A stretch of DNA of 64,000 nucleotides from Haemonchus contortus (Eukaryota; Nematoda; Chromadorea; Rhabditida; Trichostrongylidae). Positions 35,711 to 47,783 of this stretch are shown piece after piece. Each line of letters begins with the position of its first letter. Position 1 is the first letter of the stretch. A program made the translations under genes and the position numbers. The stretch spans positions 27,392,897 through 27,456,896 of the forward strand of contig LS997563.1 of the NCBI GenBank assembly GCA_000469685.2, written 5' to 3'. The notes under the pieces are model-generated. The model was not told where the DNA came from. It did not search any database and saw only the letters and a list, made by a program, of their open reading frames with translations.

Positions 35711-36641
35711 AGCTAGTGATTTTTGTGCAATTTAATCCTGACGGTTTCCCTATGTGAAGACACCCATAAAAATGGAGTGTTTCAGGGATTTCCTCCACCT
35801 TCGAAATGTTCTGGATTTTATGATAACCACTAACCATGAAAAGGTGCTATTCGAAAGCGAATAAAATAACTCTTAAAAATGTTATATGGTCGAGGTGACG
35901 TGTGCCACGATCGCATTAATTTGAAATCGCTATTTCGTGAAAGCACCCCTGAGTATTGTCTTTTCACCCCTGTAATTCGTTCTTTCAGGAAGGATTAACG
36001 AGCTCATTCTCCCCACTCTATGCATTTCGTCCATTAGCGACATTTTGACTCAGAGGTGGGGCCTAGGCTGTGGGGGTGGAGTTCGAGAAGTTGAGCTGGG
36101 TTGGTATTGAAGATTCAATGTTTTTTGTTACCGAACCCTAGGTTTTAAGAAATTAAACATGTAACTTTGGGTAGACATCATGTAATGGTACTTGTCGTTC
36201 AGACCGGGGCCTCTATGGGAGGCGGTGATGGGCGAGGACCGTGGTTTTGTGGGACTACCGTATCTTTCCAGTGGAAATTCAAACCTTTCCCGTCATAGTA
36301 TGCGACTGCACGAGGTCAGATGAGGCGAGTGTAGTGATTTCCGGGAAGAAGCACTACACCCGGTCTTCATATTCTGGGATGGTCTCGCACTATTACTTGC
36401 GTAATTCTTTTAAGTTGGGAGAGGGGAGGCGAGGAGGGAGGGAAGTGGGGGGATGGGGATAAAGCCCTCTTAGGGACACTGAGTTTACTTTCTTTTCTGA
36501 AAGTTCAGTGACTCTATTAAATAAATCAGGAAAGTAGGTATTGGCTCTCCTGAGGTGGAAAACTCTAGCAATGAACGTGCATACGGACCATCAGTTGAAT
36601 AACAATGCAGTGGATTCTAATGGTATAAGTTGACTCCTATG
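35711..36641. other. No gene supported; G-rich tract
   Basis: From 36417 to 36458 the + strand carries runs GGGA, GGGG, GGGA, GGGA, GGGGGG and GGGG, enough for an intramolecular G-quadruplex. Otherwise featureless. Confidence 0.5.
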
Positions 36642-36915
36642 GCGGAGATGGTGTAGCGGCAAGTGGTGCACTTCACGCACACATGGTCACGGGTTCAAAT
36701 CCCGGATCTATATTCGCCTAGGCCGACCGAGCCTTCCATTCCCCCGAGGTCGGTCAGTTGCTACCAGACTAGTCTGGGAGAATAAAAGCACTGACTTGTA
36801 CATCGGCTGCCCAGCGCAAGTCATTGTATGGTGCACATACGCATTCAATACGCCACAATGATTCTGAATGTAAGTCGAATGCGTGGCACATCCCTCAGAC
36901 GGGATTGATCAACAC
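36642..36915 (+). repeat. tRNA-derived SINE, full-length reference copy
   Basis: A box TGGTGTAGCGGCAAGTGG (36649-36666) and B box GGGTTCAAATCCC (36691-36703) are spaced as in a tRNA. Then come GCCTTCCATTCCCCCGAGGT, CTAGTCTGGGAGAATAAAAG, TTGTACATCGGCTG, ATACGCATTCAATACGCC and the tail CAGACGGGATTGATCAAC. It is probably transcribed by RNA polymerase III from the internal boxes; movement would need a LINE partner, which is not identified. Confidence 0.9.
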
Positions 36916-37129
36916 CGCAAGAATTTACCCTTCATCCTTATCATTAATTTCGCTCCTCACTTCACCAAAAAAATCTTGAAAAACAGTACAAACTCGAAGT
37001 CTTTTATTTGTTTATTTCCTACACTCACGAGCTCAACAATCTCTGTTCAGGTATAAAAAAAGATGACACAAAATTTCTCGAGGAAATACGATTTCGAGAC
37101 TACTTTCACAATTGTTTTTCAAATTTCAG

Positions 37130-37303
37130 GCCTTCTATGTCACTAATCTACCTGTGGTGGATGTTCTGGGAGAAACTCTCCTGTTTCAGCGAGAGTACAA
37201 AACACTCAAGCGCATGTTTCAGCGCTATGCCAAGTTGTACCTTGTCTCTGCAAAAAGGGACTATCAGAGGCTGAGTATATACCATGGGAGAACCAACAAT
37301 TGA
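37130..37303 (+). CDS. Possible exon, unknown product
   Basis: A very good acceptor (TTCAAATTTCAG) precedes a 57-codon open frame in phase 0 that ends at TGA. The peptide is protein-like and charged: YVTNLPVVDVLGETLLFQRE, then YKTLKRMFQRYAKLYLVSAK and RDYQRLSIY. A donor (CTGA|GTATAT) at about 37272 would make it internal instead. No partner exon was found, and I recognise no family. Confidence 0.35.
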   Translation, partial: AFYVTNLPVVDVLGETLLFQREYKTLKRMFQRYAKLYLVSAKRDYQRLSIYHGRTNN

Positions 37304-39990
37304 CAGATTAGTTCAGGAGAGAATCTGTCCAGAGGAATATTTTGGAGAATAGCGCTCACAGATGGACGAAGGACGGCAGGATCTTCTGCGTCAGATGCTC
37401 CCTGTTCAATGATCTTGAGGCCTTCTACATACAATGAATGAAAGCGCAAGTTCTTAATAGAAATGCAAACTTCCAAGAACAGCCAAACATCAACTGAATG
37501 CGCACAAATTCGAAGCTTCCGGTGTCGCAATCGAAGCTCCGAGGACTATCTAACGTAGCAACAACATTGTAAGGCGAATATTGAATTTGAAGAATTTCCT
37601 GATGGGCTTTCACAGTTTGGTCTGTCCTGGATTTGCCCTGAGAAAAGCGGCAGGTGGCTGGAGTATGCATTATCATGAATTTGACAAAGTTTATTGACTC
37701 AACCAGTTTTTGGTAAAATGAAGTCCAACTCGGATCCCCTGATTGCTTCAGATGCCGCTAGAATGTGGAAGGATATAATGCGCTTAGGCATAACTTTAGT
37801 GCGCGCTGATCATCAGGGTTGCGACAGAAAGGCAAAGCTACTGCTTGTACAGTTGTAAACCGCTTGGAGGCGCTGAGCATCAAGTAGTTCTTATGTTAGT
37901 GTTATTGCCATTCACTAACCGCAGGCAGAAGCTAGTCTCCTAGCAAGTATCCACACTAGACAGAACGACTTTGATTTGGTTCTAACGTAAAGAAATTGAT
38001 GAAATGATCTGGTACGATTCTAATCCCGAGGAAAATTCTCGAGGTATAGTTGTTCGAAGACTGAACGATAATGGTAGGCAGTTTCACGTAATCGACAAAG
38101 TAAAAATTGCGGTCGTGGAGAAGTTGACTGCTACGGCGTTAACTACTGAAATCGTAACTCACAGTACACGATGAAAAAGGGGCTCTTAGACTTCTCCTAG
38201 GTATGCAATCCCCATGGATAGCATGAGCGATGCTATGCAGTCGAAAAATGGTCTAGCTAAGCCGTAGGGCCCCAAAACAGGCTTAGCCGGACTACCCAAC
38301 GAGAACGAGTTTTTACGCGTTGCAGAGGCTGCAAAGGCTGTCTCATTCGCACCGGGGTGCACAGCACATCGCCCACAGGCGACTTCCTTTAGCCAGCTTT
38401 ATGCAATGGCACACACATTTGAACAGCTCGTCCAAAATCCCCCTCCACACAACTTTTGTCGTCACATTCCCGTCCAACTCCTAACTTTGCTTATAAACAT
38501 CGACTCATAGAGGTGGTTTTCAAATAGGGGGCAAGAATTATTCGGTGGTTTTTACTATAATGTCCTCTCGATGGTTTTTAGTGACGCTTGTCAGAATGGA
38601 TTCACTGTACTATCAAAAGAGATGCTAATACATGGGAATCTCCTAGAGAAAACAAATGCAATGTCTTTTTCTCCTCGATAGCGAATCCGATTGTGCATGC
38701 TGCAAAATTGACTTGAAGCTCGTTGTAATGTTTTCGGTAATATGATAGGTGGATGTTTACGTTTGAGCCGTCTCAAGGAATATGAACTACTGGGTTGGCT
38801 AAGTTTGATCTGGGATTCAAATGTCGAATCATATTTTCTATGGAAATTGCCATATCCACAAGCATTTGCTTGATTTATGTCCAAATTGCACTTAATCGAA
38901 GGCTTCGCACAAAATGAAATGAACATATCAAACTAGTCAATGAACAAATTCAAAGCTGGCATAAAACAGAAAAGGAGCTGGAAGGGAGCACCCTAAACTT
39001 GTAAGAGCAGTCATTGATGAATATGACGCTAGAGATTCTCGAATGTTGGTGTCAGAGCCCCAGATGTCCCTGAACGCATCCTTTGAGGTTGGCGCTATCA
39101 AGAATCCTCCCAATTCCCGGTTTGACCCTTGATACTTTGCCTTTTGGGTAAACCTGGAGAGGACTAGGGACCACAGGCTTCCTAAAATGATCTCGTTAGG
39201 CAAAAGAATCCGATCTTAGCCATAAACATTTGTAAATGGACTGTTGCCCGACGAAGAAAACCGCAAATCAAGGAAAGTTCAGCGGAATACTCATCTTCTT
39301 CGAAGAAGTAGGAGAGGGGAGGCTCCCGTTGGTCAGCACAACCGTAAAGTAGAATAAATAAATTAGATGAACTAGTTATGATTGTTACTTAATGGGCATT
39401 GCGTCAGCAAGAAAAAACGGCCAAATTACTCATTTCTATTAGAAAATGGCTTTGAATTTTTTTTTGGTTCACTTCAAAACCCTTCACAGGAATTCAATTG
39501 TTATTGAGCTCAGGAAATTTGTATTGTATCAAAATAATTCAATGACAAGGAGGATATATTCGCAAAAAAGAGGCATGATTAAGACAAAAGAAATGGATTG
39601 ACGCCGAAATAAGGCCTACAAATCACGAGGTGCTGAGTAGAGACATTTTCAAAGACATTTCTACACCAAGGTAAGCTGATGGTTTGCTCGTCAGAAGTGG
39701 TGAAATTTTTGGGTGAAGTCGGCGTATACCCGTATTAGGGTCCCAAGTGTTGAAATGGTCTGCCGAAATCTCTAGATCCCGCCTAACTCACAAGTCCCTC
39801 CCCCTAACTGATTATTAACGCATATGAGTTGCTCTGAGGAACGACTTGCAACTGGGAATGCATCATTGACCAAGAATCAAGTAATGTTTCGAGAGATCCC
39901 GAGAAAACTCGTTCATTCGCCGTTAAATCTACTCACAAGTAAAGCTCTGCGCCGTTTAGACAATTTTTGATGGAAATGCCCTGCTTATAC
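37304..39990. other. No gene supported
   Basis: Open frames on the minus strand at 37264-37530, 38591-38926 and 38937-39203 have no family motif or consistent splice context. The A-chain exon expected for the candidate at 39991-40122 was looked for here and not found. Confidence 0.35.
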
Positions 39991-40122
39991 TCTGGAAGCC
40001 CGCATTACTCTCCCGCAGAGGTTCCTCTGACTTTCGTCAGGAATTTTTCGGCTAGGGGATTGTTTGACAAGGAAGAGTAGGAGGAATGTCTGAATGATAA
40101 TGATGTAAGCGTAGAACTCCAT
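39991..40122 (-). CDS. Candidate secreted peptide exon (insulin-like B chain?)
   Basis: ATG at 40122 opens 44 codons ending at a donor (AGA|GTATAA) in phase 0. Residues 1-20, MEFYAYIIIIQTFLLLFLVK, form a clear signal peptide. About 12 residues later comes RNLCGRVMRAS, which resembles the LCG-xxL start of an insulin B chain; nematodes carry many such genes, commonly with this signal-peptide layout. The second B-chain Cys would have to come from the next exon, and no CC-xxx-C A chain was found downstream. It may instead be another secreted peptide or a chance frame. Confidence 0.28.
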
Positions 40123-42162
40123 AGAAGCACTGACACGGAAGAACTTAATTACGTCTGCTTTACTCTTTGGTTGCATAGCGATTACGAACGGAGGGGCGGG
40201 GCAAGACGGAGGGTGGTCAGCCCTTCCCTCACGTCAGTGATGGGCGTGACCAGCAAAAGTCGTCTCAAGGAGGAACAAAGTTGATCGTTGGCCGTTCTAA
40301 ATAGATGAAATGGAACGAAAATCAGAGCGTGGAGCTAAATTAGCTTTGCTCTTGGCACGGATACTGCCATGGGCGTAGCAGAAGAGCGAATAGAGAAAAA
40401 TAGCGTTGTCGTGCGGAATGCGCCATGTCCTCGATTTTTACTATATTCTGAATAACTGAATTCTCAAGACAATAGTGTCCTAAGATGGGATTCTAAGATC
40501 TGAAGCGCTGTAAGTGGATGGATTGGAACGTAATGGAAGCTCATAATAAGTAGGGTACTTGGGCTGATTTCTGGACTGCATATGTACTACAAGGGCCAAT
40601 ATGGAGCTAAACTGATAAACCCCGTCGTCGCGCAGAGTGCGCCGTGTCCTCGTCCCTTATGGGGAATTCCCAAGCAATGAAGCTTCAAGAAGCCGTTGCG
40701 ATTGGGTAAGACTCGTGACAGTTCGATAAATTACTAAGATTTTGAGGATGGCAGGAAGGGGAAAAGATGAAGTGTTTTTCGTAATGCTACCATGGGTACG
40801 CCATGTACTCGACACCGGTTCTCAGTTGGTAAGACACTTCATTGTGAATTTGTGTATATCAATGTTCCCCTCTAAATGTTTCCAATATACGAATCGGCGC
40901 AGGTTTTACTCTTGTAAAAGCCCCAGATTATTTTTCGTTCCTTACTTACAAAAATATGGTAACCGGACAATTCAGAATCTAAAAAATTAGATTACTTGTT
41001 ATTGCAAATGTTTGGGAAACCACGTCACCTAAGGCTGGGTGAGTGAGAGCAAATCGCATCTCGCTTTCAGTGGGATTGTTTATCTATTTATTTTTCAGTT
41101 TATGTAATTAGAAAGGCTGATAAAACATCTTCGAAGCTAAGAACTGCCTCTTTAATGACATTAGAGCCGGTTCATTAGGAAAGAAAGAAAGGTTCCTTGA
41201 CTGAAAGAGCTGCTCACTACGTAGACCCGATGGGTCGAAACGACTTTTTTCGTTTAATTGTCTTGAATTTTGATTTCCAGGAGAAGAGAAGCGGAAACAT
41301 AGATTATAAGCAGACAGGCAGGGAATGAACTTCATTGGAAGTGAGTTGGGCTCCTCGACTTCCGATTGATGTAAGGCCCATGTTTTCTCACGAGGGCACA
41401 CATGCTAAGGCTATAAAATGAATGAAAGATGAAGTTTTTGGCAGAAGTCAATAATCCTGCTCTGGGATGCTCCCACGCATTTGATTTTCTCCTAGAATTG
41501 GGAAGGTATTCGAATATGTTGCTCTTGGAACTCTGAGTTGTCCCCACTCTCTTCTCTCACCGGAAAGGTAACATTTGATAGGCAACGAAGTCACCAATTG
41601 GGGATCCTCCTTCCCCTCCTCCTTCCTTCTCCTTCTGGCAGTGACATTTGTAATTTATTAACATTTTGTAGCTTACTGGTGCCTCCCTAGACGTCAACCT
41701 GGCTCTATGCCGGATTGCTCGTTCCGCTAAGACGTTTCCTCTAGATCTTTTCCCAACTTAGGATTAACCATTTTCACCTTCCCATTGCTAACATAACGCA
41801 GCGCAATATAGAAAGAATTGGTGCTGAATAAGATTGATGCTGAAAGAGCCCAATATATCAAAGGAATTCTAATCAACTTGTGTTGGATAATTCATTGCAA
41901 GATCCTTCCCGAGAAGGTGATGCGAATCATTTGTTTGCCTTGACATGGCTGACGAAAGAATGAAAGAAATTCAACTCAACAATGCAATCGCCTCAGTAAC
42001 AAGATTAGACATCATCTTGATTGCGTTCAGTCTAAGCTGAACGCCCAAGAATACCTTCTTCCCTGAATGTATAAACACAGAGTGCTCTGAAAACGCTGCG
42101 GACAATTTTGCTAATCTTTCCGTTCGCACCCTTGGTTTTTAGAACCTTTACCGATTTTTCAG
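40123..42162. other. No gene supported
   Basis: The motif TGCGCCATGTCCTCG near 40420 recurs as TGCGCCGTGTCCTCG near 40636, a weak local duplication. Minus frames at 41108-41547 show no recognisable family. Confidence 0.35.
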
Positions 42163-42208
42163 CAGGGCGAACGTAGTGTTGTGACAGGGCAAACGTAGTG
42201 TTGTGACA
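42163..42208. repeat. Two-copy 23-base tandem repeat
   Basis: CAGGGCGAACGTAGTGTTGT followed by GA, then the same unit with one change (AA for GA). Confidence 0.85.
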
Positions 42209-42262
42209 ATTGGCGCACAATCACACACGCATGGTCTGGGGATCGAACACCCATGAGTGATG
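42209..42262 (+). repeat. tRNA-derived SINE, head fragment
   Basis: ATTGGCGCACAATCACACAC and GCATGGTCTGGGGATCGAAC correspond to the head up to the B box, like 42800-42845. The rest is absent. Confidence 0.55.
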
Positions 42263-42786
42263 AGTACGTATGGGCAGATGAGTAGGCGACTGGCTACAGT
42301 AATTTTTTCTGTATCGCCCAACATAGCTAGTTATGTTCAATACGACGTTCCTCCTTTTTACACGTACGCACCATACGGGATTAGAATCCTTCTTGAGCCT
42401 TTTTTCGCTGGGAAGAAGCCGTTTGAGGAAAACTAACTCGAACCCGAGATCATCTTCCAAAAAAAGCTACGAAGAGACTGGGCTGTAGCATGCAGGATGC
42501 AGCGGCAAGCGAATTTGAAAAGTCTGGGAGTAATAATCATCACGGAAATAAGGAAATATTCTCAAATGCCTATGGCTATAACGATGTGTAAAAGTTCAAG
42601 CAGAGTTTGTTTGCAGAAGTACCCAAACAAGTTTATGAGATCCAACTGCTCTTTGGTAATTGGCGCTCCCCAAAGGCTTGCGATTCTTGGATCGAAATGG
42701 AAGGAAGCCACTTGTAGGCCATATTTTCCAATTCAGGCTTTTAGTAGTCCTGAAAAGAAATCCTTCGGGCCATACACATATTCATG

Positions 42787-43040
42787 AAGGTGAGATAGTG
42801 GCAAGTGGCGCACAATCATATACGTTTGGTCACGGGTTCGAATCCCGAATCGATAACCGACTAGGATATCCGAGCCTTCCATCCCTTCGAGGTGGCGTAA
42901 TTGGTACCAGACTCGTTTGGGAGGAAAAAAGCACTGACAGCTACATCGGCTGCCCACCGCAAGTCTCTGTCTCAGGCCACCCACGCGTTCAATACACCAC
43001 CACGATTCTGATTGGAAGTCGAATGCGTGGCGCATCCCTA
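42787..43040 (+). repeat. tRNA-derived SINE, nearly full length
   Basis: A box region GATAGTGGCAAGTGGCGCAC, B box GGGTTCGAATCCC, body CTCGTTTGGGAGGAAAAAAG and tail up to AATGCGTGGCGCATCCC. The last part (CAGACGGGATTGATCAAC) is missing. Confidence 0.87.
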
Positions 43041-43126
43041 TTTTATGATCCAAAAAAGCTTGTTTCTTCAGCGACGTAGTATCCAAAGCACACTTTCGAG
43101 CATACTGTCTTATATTGAACTATATG

Positions 43127-43695
43127 ATAGGTTGATGCATATTATTGCAGATTTTTTCGCGGCTTCTTTTCTCTCTATAAAGTTAAACTTTTAAGTTCGG
43201 GATTCTTGTAGGAATAATCCTCTCGTTTCCCTTAACAGAAATATGTCTAGAACGTCATCTTCATATACGCCACACTATTTTCTGTTACTTCGAGAAATAA
43301 TTGTAGGCGTCACACTCATACCGTGATCTCTACAAACTTCTCGGCGATGGAATGGACAAGGCCAATAAAGAATGGAATTCGCTTCTACGGTGGCCCTATT
43401 CACCAACAGAAACACCTATGGATTATCACGTCAATCGTCCTTTGAAAATTGGTAACGAACACAACTTCCGACGAAGTGGATTGTTTGATGGCCGACGTCA
43501 AGGGTGTATCGCCTCCATGAATCGAAACTCCTCCGCCTGTGGAGTCAAACGGCCTGGCAAATGGGAAGCAGTGCTTGACGTATGTGGTGGATATGTTCCA
43601 AAGTAATTAATTGAAGATGTCTCTGCTAAATATTCTCTCGTTTCTTTAGGTCAAATTTGCTGGAAAAAATCCTCATTTATTATGCATCGACCTAA
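43127..43695 (+). mobile_element. Mariner (family D), internally deleted copy 1
   Basis: Left end ATAGGTTGATGCATATTATT, right end complement of TTAGGTCGATGCATAATAAA. The left TA is mutated to TG; the right TA is at 43696-43697. The 84-codon frame 43352-43606 is the C-terminal end of a mariner transposase: LLRWPYSPTETPMDYHVNRP keeps the third catalytic Asp, followed by GKWEAVLDVCGGYV. The HTH and first two catalytic blocks are deleted. Confidence 0.8.
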
Positions 43696-44192
43696 TATTA
43701 TTGTACGGGGTGCCCGTTGAGCAAAGCATTTCCATCTTTCAGACCTACAGATACATATGTATGCTCGTAGTCTCCTAACTCTCTTGTCAAATTTCTGGGT
43801 AAGGTTCTGAGATAATCTCCTAATACTTCTATCAGAGGATTGTCTATTGCATTGGTAGGCCTTCTAGGCCGAGGCTGTTCACACAGTTCTTTCTTCCGAA
43901 CTAGCCCTCAAAGAAACAATCGACATGCTTTCAGCTGATTCTCAACCATTTTTCCCCATTTCAAAGAAGTAGAACGTTAAAAGTCAAAATTACCGGTTTT
44001 TTCTGACCCAAGGTGGCAGCTGGATCTACTAAGGTTCCCATGAACTTCTCGAATTGAGCACGTGCGGTAAAGAGCGGACCTTTCTTCACAGATTCATGCC
44101 CATCTCACCTCGATATTCGCGAAGTAGTGTAAAAGAGAGCGAAAAGTAATAAGTAGGAAAAATTGCGAGTCTTTTTCACCATACATATAGTA

Positions 44193-44641
44193 TTAGGTTG
44201 ATGCATAATTATTGCGGATTTTTTCGCGGCTTTTTTTTCTTCCGAAAGAGTTTGTTTATTGAGTTCGCGTTTTTTTTAGAAATGATCCACTTGATTTCCT
44301 CTACAAGAATATACTTCAGAGTCCATCCGCATATTCGCGAAATTAGGCTTAACTACTTCGAGAAAGATTGGAAGGTGGCACAGTCATTCCGCGATCTCAG
44401 TAACTTTTCGGCGATAGAACAATCAGCCGGAGCCAACCAAGAAATGGGATCTGCCCCTAAATCTGCCATATTGACCAGCAGAAACTTTTATGGATTATCT
44501 CGTCAACCGTTCATCGAAAAAATGGCTAGATAATAGAAGTTACGTCGATTTGGATGACTTGATGGGCGATGTCAAGTATTTCTATATTTTCTTTAAGTAA
44601 AATTTGCTGGAAAAATCCGCAATAATTTTTCATCAACCTAA
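44193..44641 (+). mobile_element. Mariner (family D), internally deleted copy 2
   Basis: Terminal repeats TTAGGTTGATGCATAATTAT and complement; TA duplications at 44191-44192 and 44642-44643. Length 449 bases. It keeps the start of the N-terminal HTH (HIREIRLNYFEKDWKVAQSF) joined to a remnant of the C-terminal part, so most of the transposase is deleted. Such deletion derivatives behave as MITEs. Confidence 0.88.
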
Positions 44642-44751
44642 TATATAGAGGCAGGTGAAATGCAGGGAAATGGAAAATATCAAAATGTTTGACCGTATTC
44701 GACCGTGTTTGACCATCAGGACATCATGTGTACTTTCATTAGATCACCTAA

Positions 44752-44978
44752 TGAACGATCGCTGAAAAGTTACTGAGATCGCGGAATGAGTGCGCCACCT
44801 TCCAATCTTTCTCAAAGTAGTAAAGCCTAATTTCGCGAATATACGGATGGTTTTTCGAGTATATTCTTGTAGAGGAAATCAAGTGGACCATTTCTAGAAA
44901 AAACCCGAACTCGAAAGTCAAATTCTTTCAAGAGAAGAGGAGCCGCAAAAAATCCGCAATAATTATGCATCAACCTAA
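44752..44978 (-). mobile_element. Mariner (family D), truncated copy 3
   Basis: Inverted relative to copy 2 and matching its first about 230 bases, from the terminal repeat at 44978 (TA at 44979-44980). The other end is missing. With copy 2 it forms an inverted repeat with about 200 bases between. Confidence 0.85.
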
Positions 44979-45340
44979 TAGTAATGCAGCAAAATGACAT
45001 AGAATGATGGCGTGTGACACTGTGACAATGACATTCTTTTCTGAACATCAGACTTTTATCATGTCACTCAGATTAGAAGCATCGAAAACCCTTTGTAACC
45101 GCTCATAGATCAGTTTCTGTGGGAAATTTCTAATTGCGAATACTGGGAAAAAAGGACAAAAAGTTCGTGGGCGTGGTGGAATAGGAACGAAATTGTCGCG
45201 TGGCGGCGAGAGAGGCACCTCGCGCGAAATAGTGTAGCAAAATGCAGCAACAAGTAAGAAATATGGGATCAAAGGAACTTTGTAGAAGAAGTAGTAGAAT
45301 CATGACTTAAATAGGGATCCCATATCGACTGAGTAGTAGG

Positions 45341-45430
45341 AAGAACGCTAGAGCTGTAATAACGGCGAGACGAAGTCCGCGACAGCCGCGTGCGGCGAAT
45401 CGACTACAGAAAACCGTTCCTACTGCCCGT
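45341..45430. repeat. Dispersed GC-rich repeat, copy 1
   Basis: The segment with AACGGCGAGACG, AGCCGCGTGCGGCGAATCGA and AAAACCGTTCC recurs at 60444-60533 in the same orientation with modest divergence. Nature unknown. Confidence 0.65.
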
Positions 45431-45662
45431 CCCCCACAAAATCATTGGATGATAGAAAGTCGAGACTAATCTCACAGGGATCCGGTATCTTTTCCCCGAA
45501 AACGGCGTCGCCTTCGCAGCACCCGATCGCGCGTCCTGAAGGAAAAGATCCCTGGTGCAAGAATAGGGCCGCGTGACCTTCGCCGCTTGCCGTGGGAATT
45601 CGGGGAGAAGTTCCGGCACTCATCTCACAGAACTAGTGTGAGGGGCCACCTGTTAAGCCATA

Positions 45663-45914
45663 AAATCCTCAAGGGTGCTCAACTTAGAAGTGTCGACGGG
45701 AAGCTTGAATGAGCGGGACGAAGCTTTTAAGAAACTCATTTCAAAGCCTGATCTTTTTGTATTCACGATAACGGATTATTTGCACGTGCACTGTAAGCTT
45801 TGCCTTCGGAGAAATACAAAAAAGTCTGGCTTCAAAATGAGTCTCTTAAAAGCTTCGTCCTGTATATTTGAGCCTTTCGTCGGTACTTCTAGGTTGAGCA
45901 CCCTTGAGGATTTT
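45663..45914. repeat. Palindromic element with 125-bp arms
   Basis: Ends AAAATCCTCAAGGGTGCTCA and complement. The arms remain paired almost to the centre: GACGAAGCTTTTAAGA, ACTCATTT and TTTTTGTATT segments are mirrored. The centre holds GCACGTGC. No coding capacity of its own; probably a MITE or foldback element. Confidence 0.85.
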
Positions 45915-47660
45915 GTGGCTCCTTCTATGACAAGTGACCCTTCCTTCTTCGTCTGAATTTCTCATTTCCGTAACCCTCGGACGTGGAAGAGACTCCACTA
46001 AGGAGTCCACGAAATCTCTGTGGCAAGATCGTATGCGATTAGAAAGATCTTCAGACGGTACTATTACAAAAAGGATCGATTCCCCCGATGAAATGGGCAA
46101 TTTTACGTCCCCTACGGAGCCTCGTCTTAAAATTGCGTGGGCGAGGCTTATGGGTCTCTTCCGTGGTTATAGGTTGTTGTGGACCGATTGCGGAAATCCG
46201 TTCGTACTTTCGTAAGTAATTGTGAGAGATGTTGGGCAAAAAGCGAATCAGTTGTCTGTGGGTAATCTGCCGTGCCCAACTCCATTAAATTGTTCAGTAA
46301 TCAATGTTTAAATTAAATATCCACCGTTAGAGTAGCGATTCGGATAAACAACAACATGGCTAAGTCAAAACAAATTCGAATCCAACATGAAGGATTGAAA
46401 AATTGGATAGATGATGCATGTGAAAGAGAGGAGGTATCTGCCGAACTGACAGCTAATGTCAGAACAATATCGAAGCCAAAATGCTCGACTTTTTTGGGAT
46501 GCGCCACACGCTTAAGTTCTGATAAATAATGTAAATGTATTGATTATGAGCTTGGAGAATCGGTTTATGTCAGGTATTTGATAGGGTGTCCCTAAAATCG
46601 TGAACCTTTTTTTTATTTATATATTAAAAAATAGTTATTTCTAATTTTCAAAGTCAAATTAAGCCACAACAAAGAAATAGCAAGTATGTAGCACCGCACT
46701 TTTCTCTTCCTTTTCTACAACCCCATCGATCGGAAGGTGACATTAATTTTTTTCCTGAATTTGATCGCTGGCAATGGATTTCGATAAAGAAATGACTCAG
46801 GAAGACATCTGATCCACTGAGCATGGGCATACTGTAAGAGTAGAAATCTTTCGATCCCTGATTCGACACTTCTTAAACTGCCTGCTTTGACTGAGAACTG
46901 GCTCAGAGCGATAGCAGTTCGACCCGTTTTACATGAATGAATATCCTATCTGTTTTGGATAATAAGAGCTCAGTCCCTACAAGGATTCAGCAGCTTGGGC
47001 GTCAAGCGCTTTCAAGTTGAAAGGATGTGATTCTGATGTTAACGAGGTAGAACTAGTGGGCACGGCCTAAGTCGTAGCCCCAGTACAAATTTTGTAGAAA
47101 GTCGTTTTGAAGTTCTAATCAGAGAAGTGACTTTGTAGAAGTCACATAGTATGCAGAGTGGATTAGGTCAGAACGTGGAAGGGTGCGATTATCTTTACTT
47201 CATTTATTTACCATTTTCACTTTTGTTTATTTACTAACTTAACCTAATTAGGTCAAATCACATGAATACACTAAACTCAGTAGATGCATGTACAACATTG
47301 TTGCCGGAGGAAAATTTTCCAAGATGAGAGACCTCTCCAATCAAGATAATACTCAGCCAAAGCTTGGGAGGTAGCGTGGCGGGTGTGAAGGGTGGAACAA
47401 TTCGTTTGGGAAACAATATACGCCCCTCCCACCTGTCAAGAATTCGTAACTTCCAAAGTTTTTCAATTATGATTGTCAGAAAAATACAAATGTCGTTAAA
47501 AATTTATCAAAAATCATTCAGTATTCACCTTATTTACTGTTTTTCTTGATTTAGGCCGCTTCATGGTATCGCTTTAGTTTGTTTAGCTTGAGCAGATTAA
47601 TGAGAGAATCAAGTCTAAGGGTGAGGTCTATTGAACATTCTTTCGCTCTTGTCCAAGCCT
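45915..47660. other. No gene supported; possible lone mariner end
   Basis: At about 46584 the sequence TAGGGTGTCCCTAAAATCGT resembles the terminal repeat of the family A mariner, but no inverted partner was seen. A 57-codon + frame from ATG 46356 (MAKSKQIRIQHEGLKNWIDD) is unrecognised. Confidence 0.35.
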
Positions 47661-47783
47661 GTGGGATGCGATCTCGCATTCCAGTTCCATTCAGAATCGC
47701 AGTAACGTTTGAATGCGTATATGACCTTTACAACGACTTCCAGCGGACGATTTAGAGCTTTCATCCTCTTAAGTGAGTCTGTC
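47661..47783 (-). repeat. tRNA-derived SINE, fragment
   Basis: Diverged inverted copy: CAGTTCCATTCAGAATCGCA, TTTGAATGCGTATATGACC and TTTCATCCTCTTAAGTGAGT correspond to the tail and body. Confidence 0.65.

Noticed and set aside
45048..45272. Minus-strand secreted protein with a hydrophobic start
   Set aside because: The frame has no ATG (it would begin at TTG) and no convincing acceptor or donor; the ATG-led frame beside it reads differently.
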